Part shown: piece after piece, positions 49,648 to 59,932 of the stretch
Layout: each line of letters opens with the position of its first letter
How positions within the stretch are numbered: the stretch's first letter is position 1
From: Karstenula rhodostoma CBS 690.94
Taxonomy: Eukaryota; Ascomycota; Dothideomycetes; Pleosporales; Didymosphaeriaceae
Length of the DNA: 64,000 bases
Direction of reading: 5' to 3'
NCBI GenBank assembly: GCA_010093485.1
Contig: MU001518.1
Span: 1 to 64,000, forward strand
Notes under the pieces: generated by a model
What the model saw: the letters and a program-made list of their open reading frames with translations, nothing else
Told to the model about the DNA's origin: nothing
The model's database searches: none
Made by a program: the position numbers and the translations under genes

Positions 49648-51861
49648 TGCGGGCGGTGTGAAGGCTGCGGAGGTGCAGGAGCAGCGGCGGTTCTAGCGAG
49701 CGTGCATGTAGTTTGCGGTGTGCGAGGAGGGCGAAGTGACCGGGCGGGACCGGTGCAGAGCTGGGTCTGGGTCTGTGTTGTATTGGGGGGTCATTGGGTG
49801 TTGATCTTCCGAGTTTCAATGTCGGCTGCTAGGCGGTCACAAGCAGAGCCACACCGCACGTCACGACCGCAGGTACGCTGCCATGCAGGAGTCGTGATAG
49901 GGGTGCACGAGGAGGGCCATCGCACAGGGTCACATTGTTTATTTTTGGAACCACGGATCCAACTATTATTTATGTTGTAGACTCATATTCCAGCACTCTG
50001 TTTACTCACTTGCGCTTTCCACCTGCGAAATGTGTGGCGCGAGATGTGGCGCTCCAGATTGCGCTACGCCCCCTTAGGACAGCTCTGCCGAAACACAGAT
50101 GCTCGCAGCAGTACGTAGCAACCGGCTGCTCTGTCAAGTTTCAGGTCACTCTAGGTCGGGTTGGACGAGAAGGCTTTAGTTTTCCTCCAAAACTCGGCTC
50201 ACGGCTTCTGCCCGTGGGTCCGCGAGCACGGGGCCTGAGGCAGATGCTTCTGGGTACAGCGCAAGCGTACCAACCGGGGTCAAGTTATTCTGGGTATTAC
50301 AAGTATGCTTGGACTGGTCGAGTTGCGTAAGAGTCGCTTGTCGATGCAACGATCTGCACTGGGCAGATAGGCTCTGCATCCTCACACAAGAGATGGTCGT
50401 GCAACGACAAGGTCTCTTGCAGAAGGATGAAACAGCCCAGAAGGATATTGTGTCGACTAGTGTTGCTTAGGCCAAGGGACGCGTTCGTGTGCATCTAATC
50501 TTCAGACTCTCGCCAAGGTTGAGGTCAATGACAGCATCGTACAGCTTGTACACGAATGCATGGCATCATATACTCTTTCTTGTCGACCGTACATGAGGTA
50601 CCAAGCGATGCATTTCCCCAGTACGTCGCCTCGGCGTTGAGATGCCTCCTTCTAGGCCTTCGATGCACTGCCGTCACCCGCCACGCGGTCATGGATCCAA
50701 GTGACATGGGCGGCGTCGATGTGAACCAGACTCCAGAGCGTTGCCGCGGGGAGCGATCGACGGTTGTAAGACGACCCGCTTCCCTGCGGCTGCTGCCGCG
50801 GTGGCGGTCATGGAACGGATGTTGGGGTCCGTCGGATGTGGATGTGGAGGTGGATGTGGACGGTGTTGGAGAGCTCTAGAACCGGCAGCTCTTGCTGTAA
50901 GCGGCGTGCAGCACATGCAGTGCAGCGTTTCAGACAGAGAAGACCGGAAGAAGACTGACAACCCGCAGGAGACCAAGACACGATGCGTCGTCGCCTTGTT
51001 GATGGCGGTCAGGTGGGCGTGTTGTAGCCCGGAAGCAGCACCTGACTGTGGCGTAGCGCGTGGACGTCGGCGGTGGACAGGCCGCGACGCCGACCGCCCA
51101 TCTTCTGGCCTGACGACGCTTTGAGACGCGCGGGAGAGTCGCTGTTTTGCTAAAACGACGCTTGACGCAGCGCGAGGGACAGGAACCACTTCTCGGAATG
51201 AGGGCAGTCGCCGTCCGTCGCTGTGCGTGTCTCAGGCTGCCGTGGGCGACGGGATTGGGCGTGGGCCAGGCGGCGCCAAGCGGACCTGCACGGCCACAGG
51301 GCCTCGATCATCATCCCGCATCGTCGTCGTCGGTGTTGTCTATGTATTGCGCATCTCCCTCGTAGCCTGCGTTGCTCTTGCCCGTCGTGCACACCGAAGC
51401 ACCACCTACCTACTCTAGAACCTGCTGCACCGCACTGCACTGCACTGCACCCATCATTCATCTACCTTGCATCTGCTTGACCACTTGGACTTTGCCCTGC
51501 CCTGCCCTGCCTGCCCTCTTCGTCATAGGCTTAGCGAAGGCCTTCCCAGCCCAACTTCACCGACGTCCACCACGTCCAGCCAGCTCGACCACGTCCGCCG
51601 CCCAATTCCACGAGACTCGGTTTCCACCTGCACCAACGCGCGAAGCTGCAAGGGGCCCTGTGAAGCCGGACAGCGCACAGTAAGCAAGTTGTTGCTGCGT
51701 CGCTTAGAGTCGACCTGCCAACCGCCTGCTTCACCACCTGCGTCGAACAACACGCCCGACGCTCAGCCTTCTGACCCAAAAACACCCCACCGCCGAAACC
51801 CCGCGCCCATCTCTCGCCAAAAGAATCACCAACCGCAACCACGTTCACCAAACTCCACGCC
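49648..51861. promoter_or_regulatory. 2.2-kb divergent promoter region between kinase and GrrA genes
   Basis: There is no coding sequence with family resemblance; the many short frames on both strands are GC-driven. The 51,370-51,860 part is rich in CT, with CTGCACCGCACTGCACTGCACTG-like pentamer runs near 51,424-51,450 and CCTGCCCTGCC runs near 51,497-51,520, as often seen in fungal 5' leaders. CACAGTAAGCAAG near 51,675 could be a 5'-UTR intron donor but has no proven acceptor. Confidence 0.5.
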
Positions 51862-53830
51862 ATGGCCTCTCGCTCTCGCTCTCGACGGGCCGAGCGCGAC
51901 AACAGCACCTCCCGCTCCGACACCTCCGCGTCCACCTCGCCCGAGCGCGGCGTCGAGGATGACGACAACGACTCCCTCATGTTCCAGACCAATGACTCGC
52001 AGTCCTCCCTCGCTCCTTCCATATCGCCAGACTCGGACGAAGATGCGCTCCGGAGGGCCATAGAGGAGCGGTGTCGCGTGTCGCCCATCTCGCGCCTGCC
52101 CGCCGAGCTGATGATTGCCATCTTCTCCAAGCTTTCCTCGCCTGGCGACCTGAAGCACTGCATGCTCGTCTCTCGGGAATGGGCAAGGAACAGCGTCGGC
52201 TTGCTGTGGCACAGACCCCAGACGGGCAAATGGCAGGCGATTAAAAGCGTCATTGCTACCGTTAGGAGAGGGGACAGCTTCTTCGACTACCCCACCCTCA
52301 TCAAACGACTGAACCTCTCAGCCTTGGTACGTGTTTCAATAGCAGACAAGAATGCCCCCGCTAACCCCGCCACAGGCCCCCGAGATCAGCGATGGAACAC
52401 TGCAGCCCTTGTCGAATTGCAATAGGATCGAGCGTTTGACCCTGACCAACTGCCAAAAGCTCACCGATCTCAGCCTTACGTCCATGCTCCAGGGCAATCG
52501 GAGCCTCCTTGCGCTGGATGTAACTGGTCTGGACTCGATAACGGACCGCTCCATGTTTGCGCTCGCCGAGAACGCGGTGCGCCTGCAGGGGCTGAACATC
52601 ACAAACTGCAAGAAGATCTCAGACGAATCTCTAGAGGCTGTCGCAAAGAGCTGTCGACATCTGAAGAGGGTAAGCTCTTCCACGGGTACAGTTCACCAGA
52701 CAAGGCTAATGGTTACAGCTCAAACTTAATGGCTGCCAGCAGCTGACCGATAGATCGATCATCGCATTCGCAAGAAACTGCCGCTATATCCTGGAGATCG
52801 ATCTGCACGACTGCAGGAACCTCGAAGACGAATCGATCACAACGCTCCTTGCAGACGGACTGCATCTGCGCGAGCTGAGACTGGCTCATTGCTGGCGCAT
52901 CACAGACCAAGCGTTCCTCCGCCTGCCGCAGGGTGCAACATATGATGCGCTTCGCATCCTCGATCTCACAGACTGCACCGAGCTGCAAGACGCCGGCGTC
53001 CAGAAGATTGTGCAAGCTGCGCCCCGCCTGCGCAACCTCGTCCTCAACAAATGCCGCAACATCACAGACAGGGCTGTGCTGGCCATAACACGGCTCGGAA
53101 AGAACTTGCACTACATTCACCTGGGCCACTGCTCACGTATCACTGACACGGGAGTGATACAGCTCGTCAAGCTGTGCAATCGCATCCGTTATATTGATTT
53201 GGCATGTTGCACGAACCTCACAGATAGTTCAGTCACACAGCTGGCCACCCTACCAAAATTGAAGAGGATAGGCTTAGTCAAGTGCGGAAACATCACAGAC
53301 CGCAGCATAGTGGCGCTTGCAAAGCCGAAGCAGGTTGGCCATGGCGGCCCAGTGACGCCCAGTGTGCTCGAGCGCGTGCATCTCAGCTATTGCACAAACC
53401 TCACGCTGAGCAGCATCCACTCTTTGCTCAACAGCTGCCCGCGTCTCACGCATTTGAGCTTGACGGGCGTACAATCATTCCTCCGCGAGGACCTGATTGT
53501 GTTCTGCCGCGAAGCGCCGCAAGGTACGCCCCTCCCTGCCCCTCCCATTAGACCCCTAATCTGACTCACTGTCTCACAGAGTTCAACGAACATCAGCGCG
53601 ACGTCTTCTGCGTCTTCAGCGGCGTTGGCGTCCAGCGTCTGCGCAACTACCTCAACACGGACACGGCGCATACACGGCGCGCGCTCTTTGAGGACGAGGG
53701 CACCATGTACGACGACGACGCGGACCAGCCTGAGGTTATGGACGATGTCACGGCGCAGGCGAACGGAATGGGCATCGAGGACATGGATGAGGACTTTGGC
53801 GACGAGAGCGAGATGATTGGGGATAACTAG
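51862..53830 (+). CDS. grrA: GrrA/Grr1-type F-box leucine-rich-repeat protein, 604 aa
   Basis: Exons 51,862-52,326, 52,376-52,669, 52,719-53,523 and 53,580-53,830 join in frame; the introns of 49, 49 and 56 bp have GTACGT, GTAAGC and GTACGC donors. The N-terminus is Ser/Asp-rich and disordered. The F-box lies at about 74-118 (ISRLPAELMIAIFSKLSSP...CMLVSREW). From about 150 to 500 there are about 13 cysteine-containing LRRs with repeated xxLTDxS and xNCxxITD motifs (NCQKLTD, KCRNITD, HCSRITD). The acidic C-terminus has EFNEHQRDVFCVFSG, typical of this family. It is the substrate-recognition subunit of an SCF (Skp1-cullin-F-box) ubiquitin ligase; in yeast Grr1 targets cyclins and nutrient signalling proteins, and in Aspergillus GrrA is needed for ascospore meiosis. 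Confidence 0.95.
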
Positions 53831-54563
53831 GTGTTTCCAATGGATGGGGTGTGAGAGGCGTCAAGAGGAAGAGCGGCGGGATATTGACACAACGCGGGTA
53901 TTCTTAAGGTCCGGATGGCGGAGGATATTGTCGTGCATTTCTTGACGTATAGCAACGGTTTTCTTTTTCGGTAGTAAGGGATGGATGGAGGGATAAAGAA
54001 GAGGAATTATGAGGAGGAGCAGAGCTGTTTCGATACCCCTTTAGCATTCATGCTGTATGCATTGTTCTATTCTTCGCGCTAGGGTGTTGGAGTAGAGGGA
54101 ATTCTTTCATGTATTGGAAGTATCAGTTGCGTGATTTTGTTTTGGTCGTGACTGAAGAGTGGTGATGTGATAAGGGAACGGCTGTAGGTACGTACAGGAG
54201 GGTAAGCCAGGAGACCATCGTTAGCTAAATTCTCAGGACTTGACCCTGGATTGACCCTGGCCACTATGGGCATCCAAAGTTTGATGTGATACTGTATCGT
54301 CGGTATTTACACGGAAAGAGGAGGAAGTGGTAGAGCCTAGCGCGCGCTGAATCAGCATCATCCTGCCTTAGTCCCAGCTTCACCCGCGAACGAATGACGC
54401 AGGTGGTATCTCGACGCGTCGCTGAACACGGGTACTCGCTCTCATCATTTCAATCTCTCGTTTCTTCGTCCATCACTGACACTGCACTGTGATGCTCCCA
54501 TATCGTACTCGTCTCTTGCGCGGCAATTCCTCGTGCAACAAATGACGCGGGTAGCGCAGTGAC
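53831..54563. other. Intergenic: GrrA 3' flank and next promoter
   Basis: About 730 bp without a gene. The left half has the T-rich character of a fungal 3' untranslated region and the right half precedes the next ATG. The 64-aa minus-strand frame at 54,079-54,273 has no supporting features. Confidence 0.5.
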
Positions 54564-55817
54564 ATGACAGGCAATAACATGGAAAATAGCAACACCACCT
54601 CGACCCATGGCCTGAAGCGCAGCAAGGCCTTCCATCCCGCACATGAGCCTCTCCGTCATGAAAATGAGCTCCATGTCCAAACAGATAGCGTTTCTGGACC
54701 TGTCCCCTTCCTCAATCCCACAAAAGCGCATTTCAGGCACGCGGCGCGTCCAGACATCCGCTTCAAATGGTCGTCCCGGAATAACCGCAAAGGACGGCAC
54801 ACCATACGCATAAACCAGCATCAAGCCACGAGTAAAGCACCCCAAGGAATAACACCGCGCCCCACCTCATCGCCCAGCAGCATCGCCCGCGGCCTCTGGC
54901 GCATGCTCACGTACTACCCATTCTGGGACGTGTCCTTCGACGTCGCGTACGTCTTCACAATCGGCAGCGTGATCTGGGTCATCAATGCTTTCTTCGTGTT
55001 TCTGCCGCTCGTTCGACCCGCTACCGAGTTCGACAACGAGGAGCTGTACGGCGGCGGCATCACGGCGTTCATCGGCGCCACAGTCTTCGAATTCGGCTCG
55101 GTCCTGCTCATGGCCGAGGCAGTGAACGAGAATAGTTCAGGTTGCTTCGGCTGGGCTCTCTCTCAGGCGGTGTCGCACGGGGACGAGGGCGGCGCTGCCC
55201 TAAAGCCATCGCCTTCGCACTGCACACACCACCACCCTAACAAACACAACCTCGTCGGAAAAGGCGCCCGCCCCGTCGCCAAAGACGAAACTGACCCGCA
55301 AGCCCGCTCGTGGGTATGGTGGCCCTCAGCCCACGACCTCCGCACACACCACCTCCACTCCCTCGGCTTCCTCGCCTCCCTCTCCCAACTCTGCGGCGCC
55401 TCCATCTTCTGGACCGCGGGCCTCACAGCGCTGCCTGGAATCTACGAGCACATGTCGCGCCCCGTCGCCATCGTCTTCTACTGGACGCCGCAGGTGGTCG
55501 GCGGATTTGGCTTCATCGTCTCCGGGACGCTATTCATGCTGGAGATGCAGTCGGCGTGGTGGAAGCCCGCGCCGCGGTCGCTGGGCTGGTGGATTGGCGC
55601 GTGGAACCTGCTCGGCGGCGTGGGGTTTACGCTGTGTCCGGCGTTTGGGTACGATGAGAGAAGCTGGGCGCAGTATCAGGCGTGTCTGTCTACGTTTTGG
55701 GGCAGCTGGGCGTTCTTGATTGGGAGTGGGCTGCAGTGGTATGAGAGCTTGGAGAAGTTTCCTGTGGAGGTGGATAGGGGGAGGAGGGGCAGCAGTGGTG
55801 CGAATGGCGCGGCTTGA
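54564..55817 (+). CDS. Six-pass integral membrane protein, 417 aa, fungal conserved
   Basis: Single exon. Residues 1-110 are polar and probably cytosolic. Membrane segments are predicted by eye at about 126-150, 163-185, 264-287, 305-327, 340-362 and 373-393. Conserved-looking motifs are LWRMLTYYPFWDV before the first segment, GGGITAFIGATVFEFGSVLL, ELRTH-like DLRTHHLHSLGFLASL, YWTPQVVGGFGFIVSG and LGWWIGAWNLLGG. The loop 190-255 is His-rich and variable. I recognise the pattern from uncharacterised ascomycete membrane proteins but know of no assigned function. An earlier or later ATG (Met6) is possible. Confidence 0.82.
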   Translation: MTGNNMENSNTTSTHGLKRSKAFHPAHEPLRHENELHVQTDSVSGPVPFLNPTKAHFRHAARPDIRFKWSSRNNRKGRHTIRINQHQATSKAPQGITPRPTSSPSSIARGLWRMLTYYPFWDVSFDVAYVFTIGSVIWVINAFFVFLPLVRPATEFDNEELYGGGITAFIGATVFEFGSVLLMAEAVNENSSGCFGWALSQAVSHGDEGGAALKPSPSHCTHHHPNKHNLVGKGARPVAKDETDPQARSWVWWPSAHDLRTHHLHSLGFLASLSQLCGASIFWTAGLTALPGIYEHMSRPVAIVFYWTPQVVGGFGFIVSGTLFMLEMQSAWWKPAPRSLGWWIGAWNLLGGVGFTLCPAFGYDERSWAQYQACLSTFWGSWAFLIGSGLQWYESLEKFPVEVDRGRRGSSGANGAA

Positions 55818-56080
55818 GATGGAAGGTATATGTAACGGTACACTTTTCTCCTCGCATCATTCGACACTGGACCTTTTCCCTGGGTCATCCGTCTCTTGGT
55901 AATATGCTTATACACCGTTTGCACACTGCGACGATCACGAAGCGAATGCCTCTTGTTGACTGCAACGCAGGAACTAGTCAGTAGAAGCTCACTTTTGGTC
56001 GGCACGTCCAAGACTCCAATGCTCAATAACAGGTATACAACAAATTGAACGATACTACAAACCAGACACAACTTCCACTA
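55818..56080. terminator. Shared 3' intergenic region
   Basis: 260 bp between two convergent genes, moderately AT-rich near 55,900-56,070. No other feature was seen; both 3' untranslated regions must lie here and may overlap. Confidence 0.4.
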
Positions 56081-57088
56081 CTACGCTTTCCGCCACGCAC
56101 TTTCCGTCCTCAACCACTCCCTAAAGTCCTTCAAGAACGGATACGTCCCCCTAACCTCCCCAACATCAACCCCAAACCCTTCACTCTCAAACCAATCAAA
56201 CATAATCCCCAACTGCTCACGCAACGCCCACCTCAGCCCCCTCCCCACAACCCCAAACGTCTCCGGCAACCGCCTCCCCGTCTCCTCCCGAAAAACACTC
56301 TCAAACTCCCCCAACGAGATATCCTCCCCAGCCAACGCAACAGCCCTATTCCTATACTTCTCCGTCCCCGCCCCAACAAACGCCTCCGCAGCAACCCGCC
56401 CAATATCCCTCGTCGACACGAATTTAATCCTCGACCCCACCCCATTCACACGCCACATACTCACGAACCCCTTCCCGAGAAAATCATCACTGAGATTCTC
56501 AAAGAACGCGACCGGTCGCAGAATCGTATACGTGCCCCCGCTCTCCGCGGCCCTCGCCACGATATCCCGCTCCACGCGGAACTTGCTCGCGAAGTGTGGG
56601 ACGACGGTGGCGTCGGTGTCAGCGTCGCGCCCGCGGTCCGTCGCGCTGAAGACGATGTGGCTGACGCCCGCTGCGATGGCGGCCGCCGTCATGGCTTTCC
56701 CCTGCGCTTCTTCGCGCGCGGCGTTGAGCGGGTTCGTCACGCTGAAGAAACCCCAGGGGTGCGGGATTTGGGCGAAGATGGCGGGCGGGTTGGAGAAGTC
56801 GCCTTGGATGAGGGTGACTATGCTCGCGGGTTACGAGGTTAGCTGGGTCGCAAAAGTGGGGTTGTGTATGGAGTGGCCATGACTAAGATGTGGTGACTTT
56901 GTAACGGGGGGTATCGTACTGTTTGGGTTGGAGGCGAGGGCTTGTGCGGAGCGCGATTTGGGGTTGCGCGTTAGGGCGTAGATGTGGAAGGGGGGCGTAG
57001 GGTGCGCAGTTAGGGCTGCGATGAGGGCGCCGCCTTGTTTGCCTGTGGCGCCGGAGACGAGGATGCGCCGGAGGGGGGGCTGCGGCAT
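56081..57088 (-). CDS. NmrA-like NAD(P)-binding Rossmann protein, 301 aa
   Basis: Exons 57,088-56,920 and 56,817-56,081 are separated by a 102-bp intron (GTACGA donor, CTAAC branch, CATAG acceptor). The join gives ALASNPNITLIQGDFSNPPAIF, which restores the family sequence missing from either frame alone. The dinucleotide motif GATGKQGG is at 13-20. NPLNAAREEAQGKAMTAAA and HIVFSATDRG follow, then HFASKFRVERDI (in place of YxxxK) and YTILRPVAFFENL. The length suits NmrA/HSCARG-type proteins, which bind NAD(P) and act as redox sensors, transcriptional corepressors or quinone-type reductases. The substrate is unknown. Confidence 0.88.
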
Positions 57089-57618
57089 GGTTTTGTTGGT
57101 GGTGGTGGTAGTGGTGGTGGTTGGAATGGAACAGGGATAAATGTTGTTGGAGTTGCTCTGTGAGACACCGTTCTCTTGATTTTCTGGTTATTGACACGAA
57201 CCACAAAGAGGAGTCTCGTAAAATAATAGATAAATATGGACTGTCGCCTAAAAGTAACACAAAAGAAGCGTTGTAAGTGGGTAGACGAAGGGGAGGATAC
57301 TGTTCTCTTTCAAGCGCTCAGGCGCATATATATGTATTCTTCTTTCATTTCCTCGTCGCACAACGTTCCCCCGGTTCCACCATTTTTTGCGACCCATAAC
57401 GTCGAATGATAGGATCTTGCAGTCTCTAGCATTGATCGCGTCGGTGTCGTAAGGCGGGAGGTGTTCTTGAGGTGGATCGCTTGTTTCCGCTTTGGGCGCT
57501 GGTGTAGAAAGTCGGGGGGATCCAAGTACGGGAGCCAATCAGAGGACAGGGGGGTGAGTTTCAGGGCGGTTCGCATCAGGGCGCCCTCTTGTTGCCCCGC
57601 CCAATCGGCCATATAGTT
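57089..57618. other. Intergenic, no supported gene
   Basis: Upstream flank of the NmrA-like gene, including a CAC/CCA-rich stretch at 57,090-57,125 that is GGTGGT-repeated on the plus strand. Two minus-strand frames (57,248-57,538 and the left part of 57,310-58,065) lie here. Neither resembles a known family, and the longer one is antisense to an F-box relic, so neither is called. Confidence 0.45.
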
Positions 57619-58144
57619 ATGGCGGCTACGAACATTCCATTTTCCAAACTCGAGACTTCTCCTATTAGTGCTTGAGTCGATCTGCGATAGTATTGCAAGC
57701 TGCGATACGGGCCGACGTAGTCTCTTCGCATTCTCGCTCGTCAGTAAGCGGTGCTGCGCCGTAGCAGCTGGGCAGCGGTTTGAGCGAGTCGACATCGCGC
57801 CGAAGGGTCGCCAGCAGCTGCACCGTATCCTTTCACGTAGAAAAGGCATCTTGCAGATCAATGGGCGTTTCAAATTAGTCAGGCGGGTGAGGATATCTGG
57901 ACAGGCCAGCTTTGACGCCGAGGTGGACCAATATTTCTGGCAACAACAATCACGCGCATGGGCCAATTCAGATGGCAAAGAATGTATCGACGAAGACAGC
58001 TTCTCAAAGCGCACATCGCTTGAGTTCTTCGGAGGGTCACGGCCAACCTGCACTCCAGAAAACAAGTCTCGAGCAGACCAAGGCTAGAACCTCACGGAAT
58101 TCTTAGAACGTTGCGCAGGTCTCAAGGACCTCTACTGTCCATAA
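57617..58144 (+). pseudogene. F-box protein relic
   Basis: The plus-strand frame encodes LESICDSIA, SLFAFSLVSKRCC and RFERVDIA, a fungal F-box-like N-terminus, and then a middle region with VRRVRISGQ and EVDQYFWQQQ. It ends at a TAG at 58,085 but continues in the same frame with NLTEFLERCAGLKDLY, a typical downstream segment of these proteins, up to a TAA at 58,142. The TAG may be a RIP-type change of CAG. The 5' end lacks an in-frame ATG; the ATG at 57,619 is in another frame, suggesting an indel before 57,668. The rest of the protein is absent, and a HET-like relic follows at once. Confidence 0.65.
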
Positions 58145-58789
58145 AGATGAGCTCTTCCAGAAGCTACAAGAAACGTTAAACCCGGCTGAGGTTCTCTGAC
58201 TGAACTCTATTCGAGAACGCGCAGATCGAGCCACAAAGGCTGAAGGAGTGGTAGCCCAAATGGTCGACAGCAAACTGCGTTGGTCTGGGCCAACTAAGCT
58301 CAAAGGCCTACTTTCTCTGTCCCGAATTTACGCAGCTTCGGATATTCGAGACACCATTTACGCTTTTATGGGACTAGCTCATCAGGCTACGGGATAATAC
58401 CAGACTACTCTCCCAGAAAGTCTATGCGTGATCTTCTCGTCGAATTTGCAAAGAGCATCATCCAGCTTGACGACAGCCTGGAGATCCTGATCCATGCTTC
58501 GGATAAAGGCGCTTTCACCGACTCACTTCCCTCTTGGGTACCGGAGTGGACCTGCAAAGAAGAAGCGGCATATTGTTTATTTCTAAAAGGCGACTTCACA
58601 TGTCCAAGAGAGTCCTACTCCCCAGGCTGGGGAAAGGCAGGTGCTTTCTTCGACTCATCAGCCACTGATCAGTATTGTGTGGCCCTGATGGCTTGGGGTG
58701 CATTCGTTAATGTTTTGCATCTCGAAGTGCCCAAGGCAACTACAGCTCACGAACAGTTAAAAGTATTTTATACGCTTGATAGGCCCTAA
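58130..58789 (+). pseudogene. HET-type heterokaryon incompatibility protein relic, C-terminal part
   Basis: The frame from about 58,130 reads KDELFQKLQETLNPAEVL, a TGA stop, then RERADRATKAEG, LKGLLSLSRIYAASDIRDTIYA and FMGLAHQATG. A frameshift near 58,395 leads into GIIPDYSPRKSMRDLLVEFA and LPSWVPEWTC in another frame, ending at 58,789. The combination S-D-x-R-D-x-IYAxxGL, IxPDYS and LPSWVPDW is the standard region after the HET domain in fungal incompatibility and NLR-like proteins. The HET domain itself is missing, because the relic starts inside the former F-box gene. It is a non-functional fragment. Confidence 0.72.
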
Positions 58790-59932
58790 GTTTTGTATAT
58801 ATCTCACGCCCGGGTTTTGGACGAGCTTTAGTTAGTCTGTGGATTACAGCGGCCTTTACTGTTACGGAAACGGGACAATCATTATTCACTAGTCTGTGCG
58901 GTAGTCACTAAAAAGGGAGATAGACTAGAGTCAGCTCACTGTAACGACAGAAAAGCCCAGATCATTAAGGGAAGTCTCCACAAAACTCGGGTAACAATTT
59001 ATTAAATCTATATATCTTCGCAAATATATGGACTCGGACTCTCCAATGGGGGAATGCGCCAAGTATAACCGTCGTTCCACTTGCTCTAAGTCGTTCACCA
59101 AGCTACCTGCTCCAGGAAATGTAAGCCGCCTTTATAAATGAAAGTCCTAAGCCAATCCTTATCCTGAAAGCAGTGGCCTATTCAACTTACATAAATTTCA
59201 ACTTCCCAGGTCAATCCGTCGTTCGATTCCAATGACATGAATTACTAAGTAGAAAATACTACGAGCGGCATCCCGCCTTCCGTATCATAATCATCGAGAA
59301 AAACAATCAACTATCGACGAATATAAACTGTGGGGCGACCTTTTGCTCATGCTCGCAGTCCTTTTCGATGCTTTCTTCCCGAGTTGTACTACATATACAG
59401 AGGAACAACTCAGACCCGCTATCGGGCTGACCACCAAAGCCGGTAGATCGGAGCCACCTCAATTATACGGCGTATCGCTTAGTGTGGCTGACGGGCTCTC
59501 GGTAGAGCAGACTGTCCCCTCCCTTCCCGCTCGTCGCATCGTTCCCGCTCGCCACAACAACCAGCCCCTCACTCTCACGCGCGTATGCATATGTATGCGC
59601 GTGAAGGAGGTGGTTGTCTCTCTTGAGCAGGCAACCCCTTGCCAATTACGGGGTGTCGACTTTAATTACTGCAGGGACAGGCGCCGATAACCGTGATCCA
59701 GACACAGTTATTATATTAGTCTTAGCTCCAGGGAACTTTAGTCTTCTATTAAAGTTCTACTATAAGAATAAAAAGCTTATTAAAAAATACCGTGCTATTG
59801 CTATAAAAGTCCTCCAGAACCTGTATCCCGATAAGAACAATGAGACATAATCTGAGGTCATTGATCACTCGGGTTGAAACCGGGACATAATAAAACTAGA
59901 ACATGTCTAGGCGCCCTTAGGGCATTATTTAC
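58790..59932. other. Relic-rich intergenic region
   Basis: No convincing gene. A 115-aa frame at 59,343-59,690 and a 78-aa frame at 59,614-59,850 overlap; the second becomes lysine- and tyrosine-rich in an AT-rich stretch (59,700-59,850), which may be a mild RIP relic of a transposon. A near-palindrome lies at 59,576-59,603 (separate entry). Confidence 0.4.
59576..59603. repeat. Near-palindrome CACGCGC...GCGCGTG
   Basis: 28 bases with an inverted arrangement: seven-base outer arms (CACGCGC and its complement GCGCGTG) around GTATGCATATGTAT. It could form a hairpin or be a protein-binding dyad. It lies outside any called gene. Confidence 0.5.

Noticed and set aside
51531..52253. 240-aa minus-strand frame and 198-aa plus frame (51,467-52,063) over the GrrA start
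   Set aside because: Both overlap exon 1 of GrrA in other frames; Ser/Arg/Pro-rich shadows.
57310..58065. 251-aa minus-strand frame
   Set aside because: Mostly antisense to the F-box relic, whose plus-strand motifs are family-like; no family resemblance on the minus strand.
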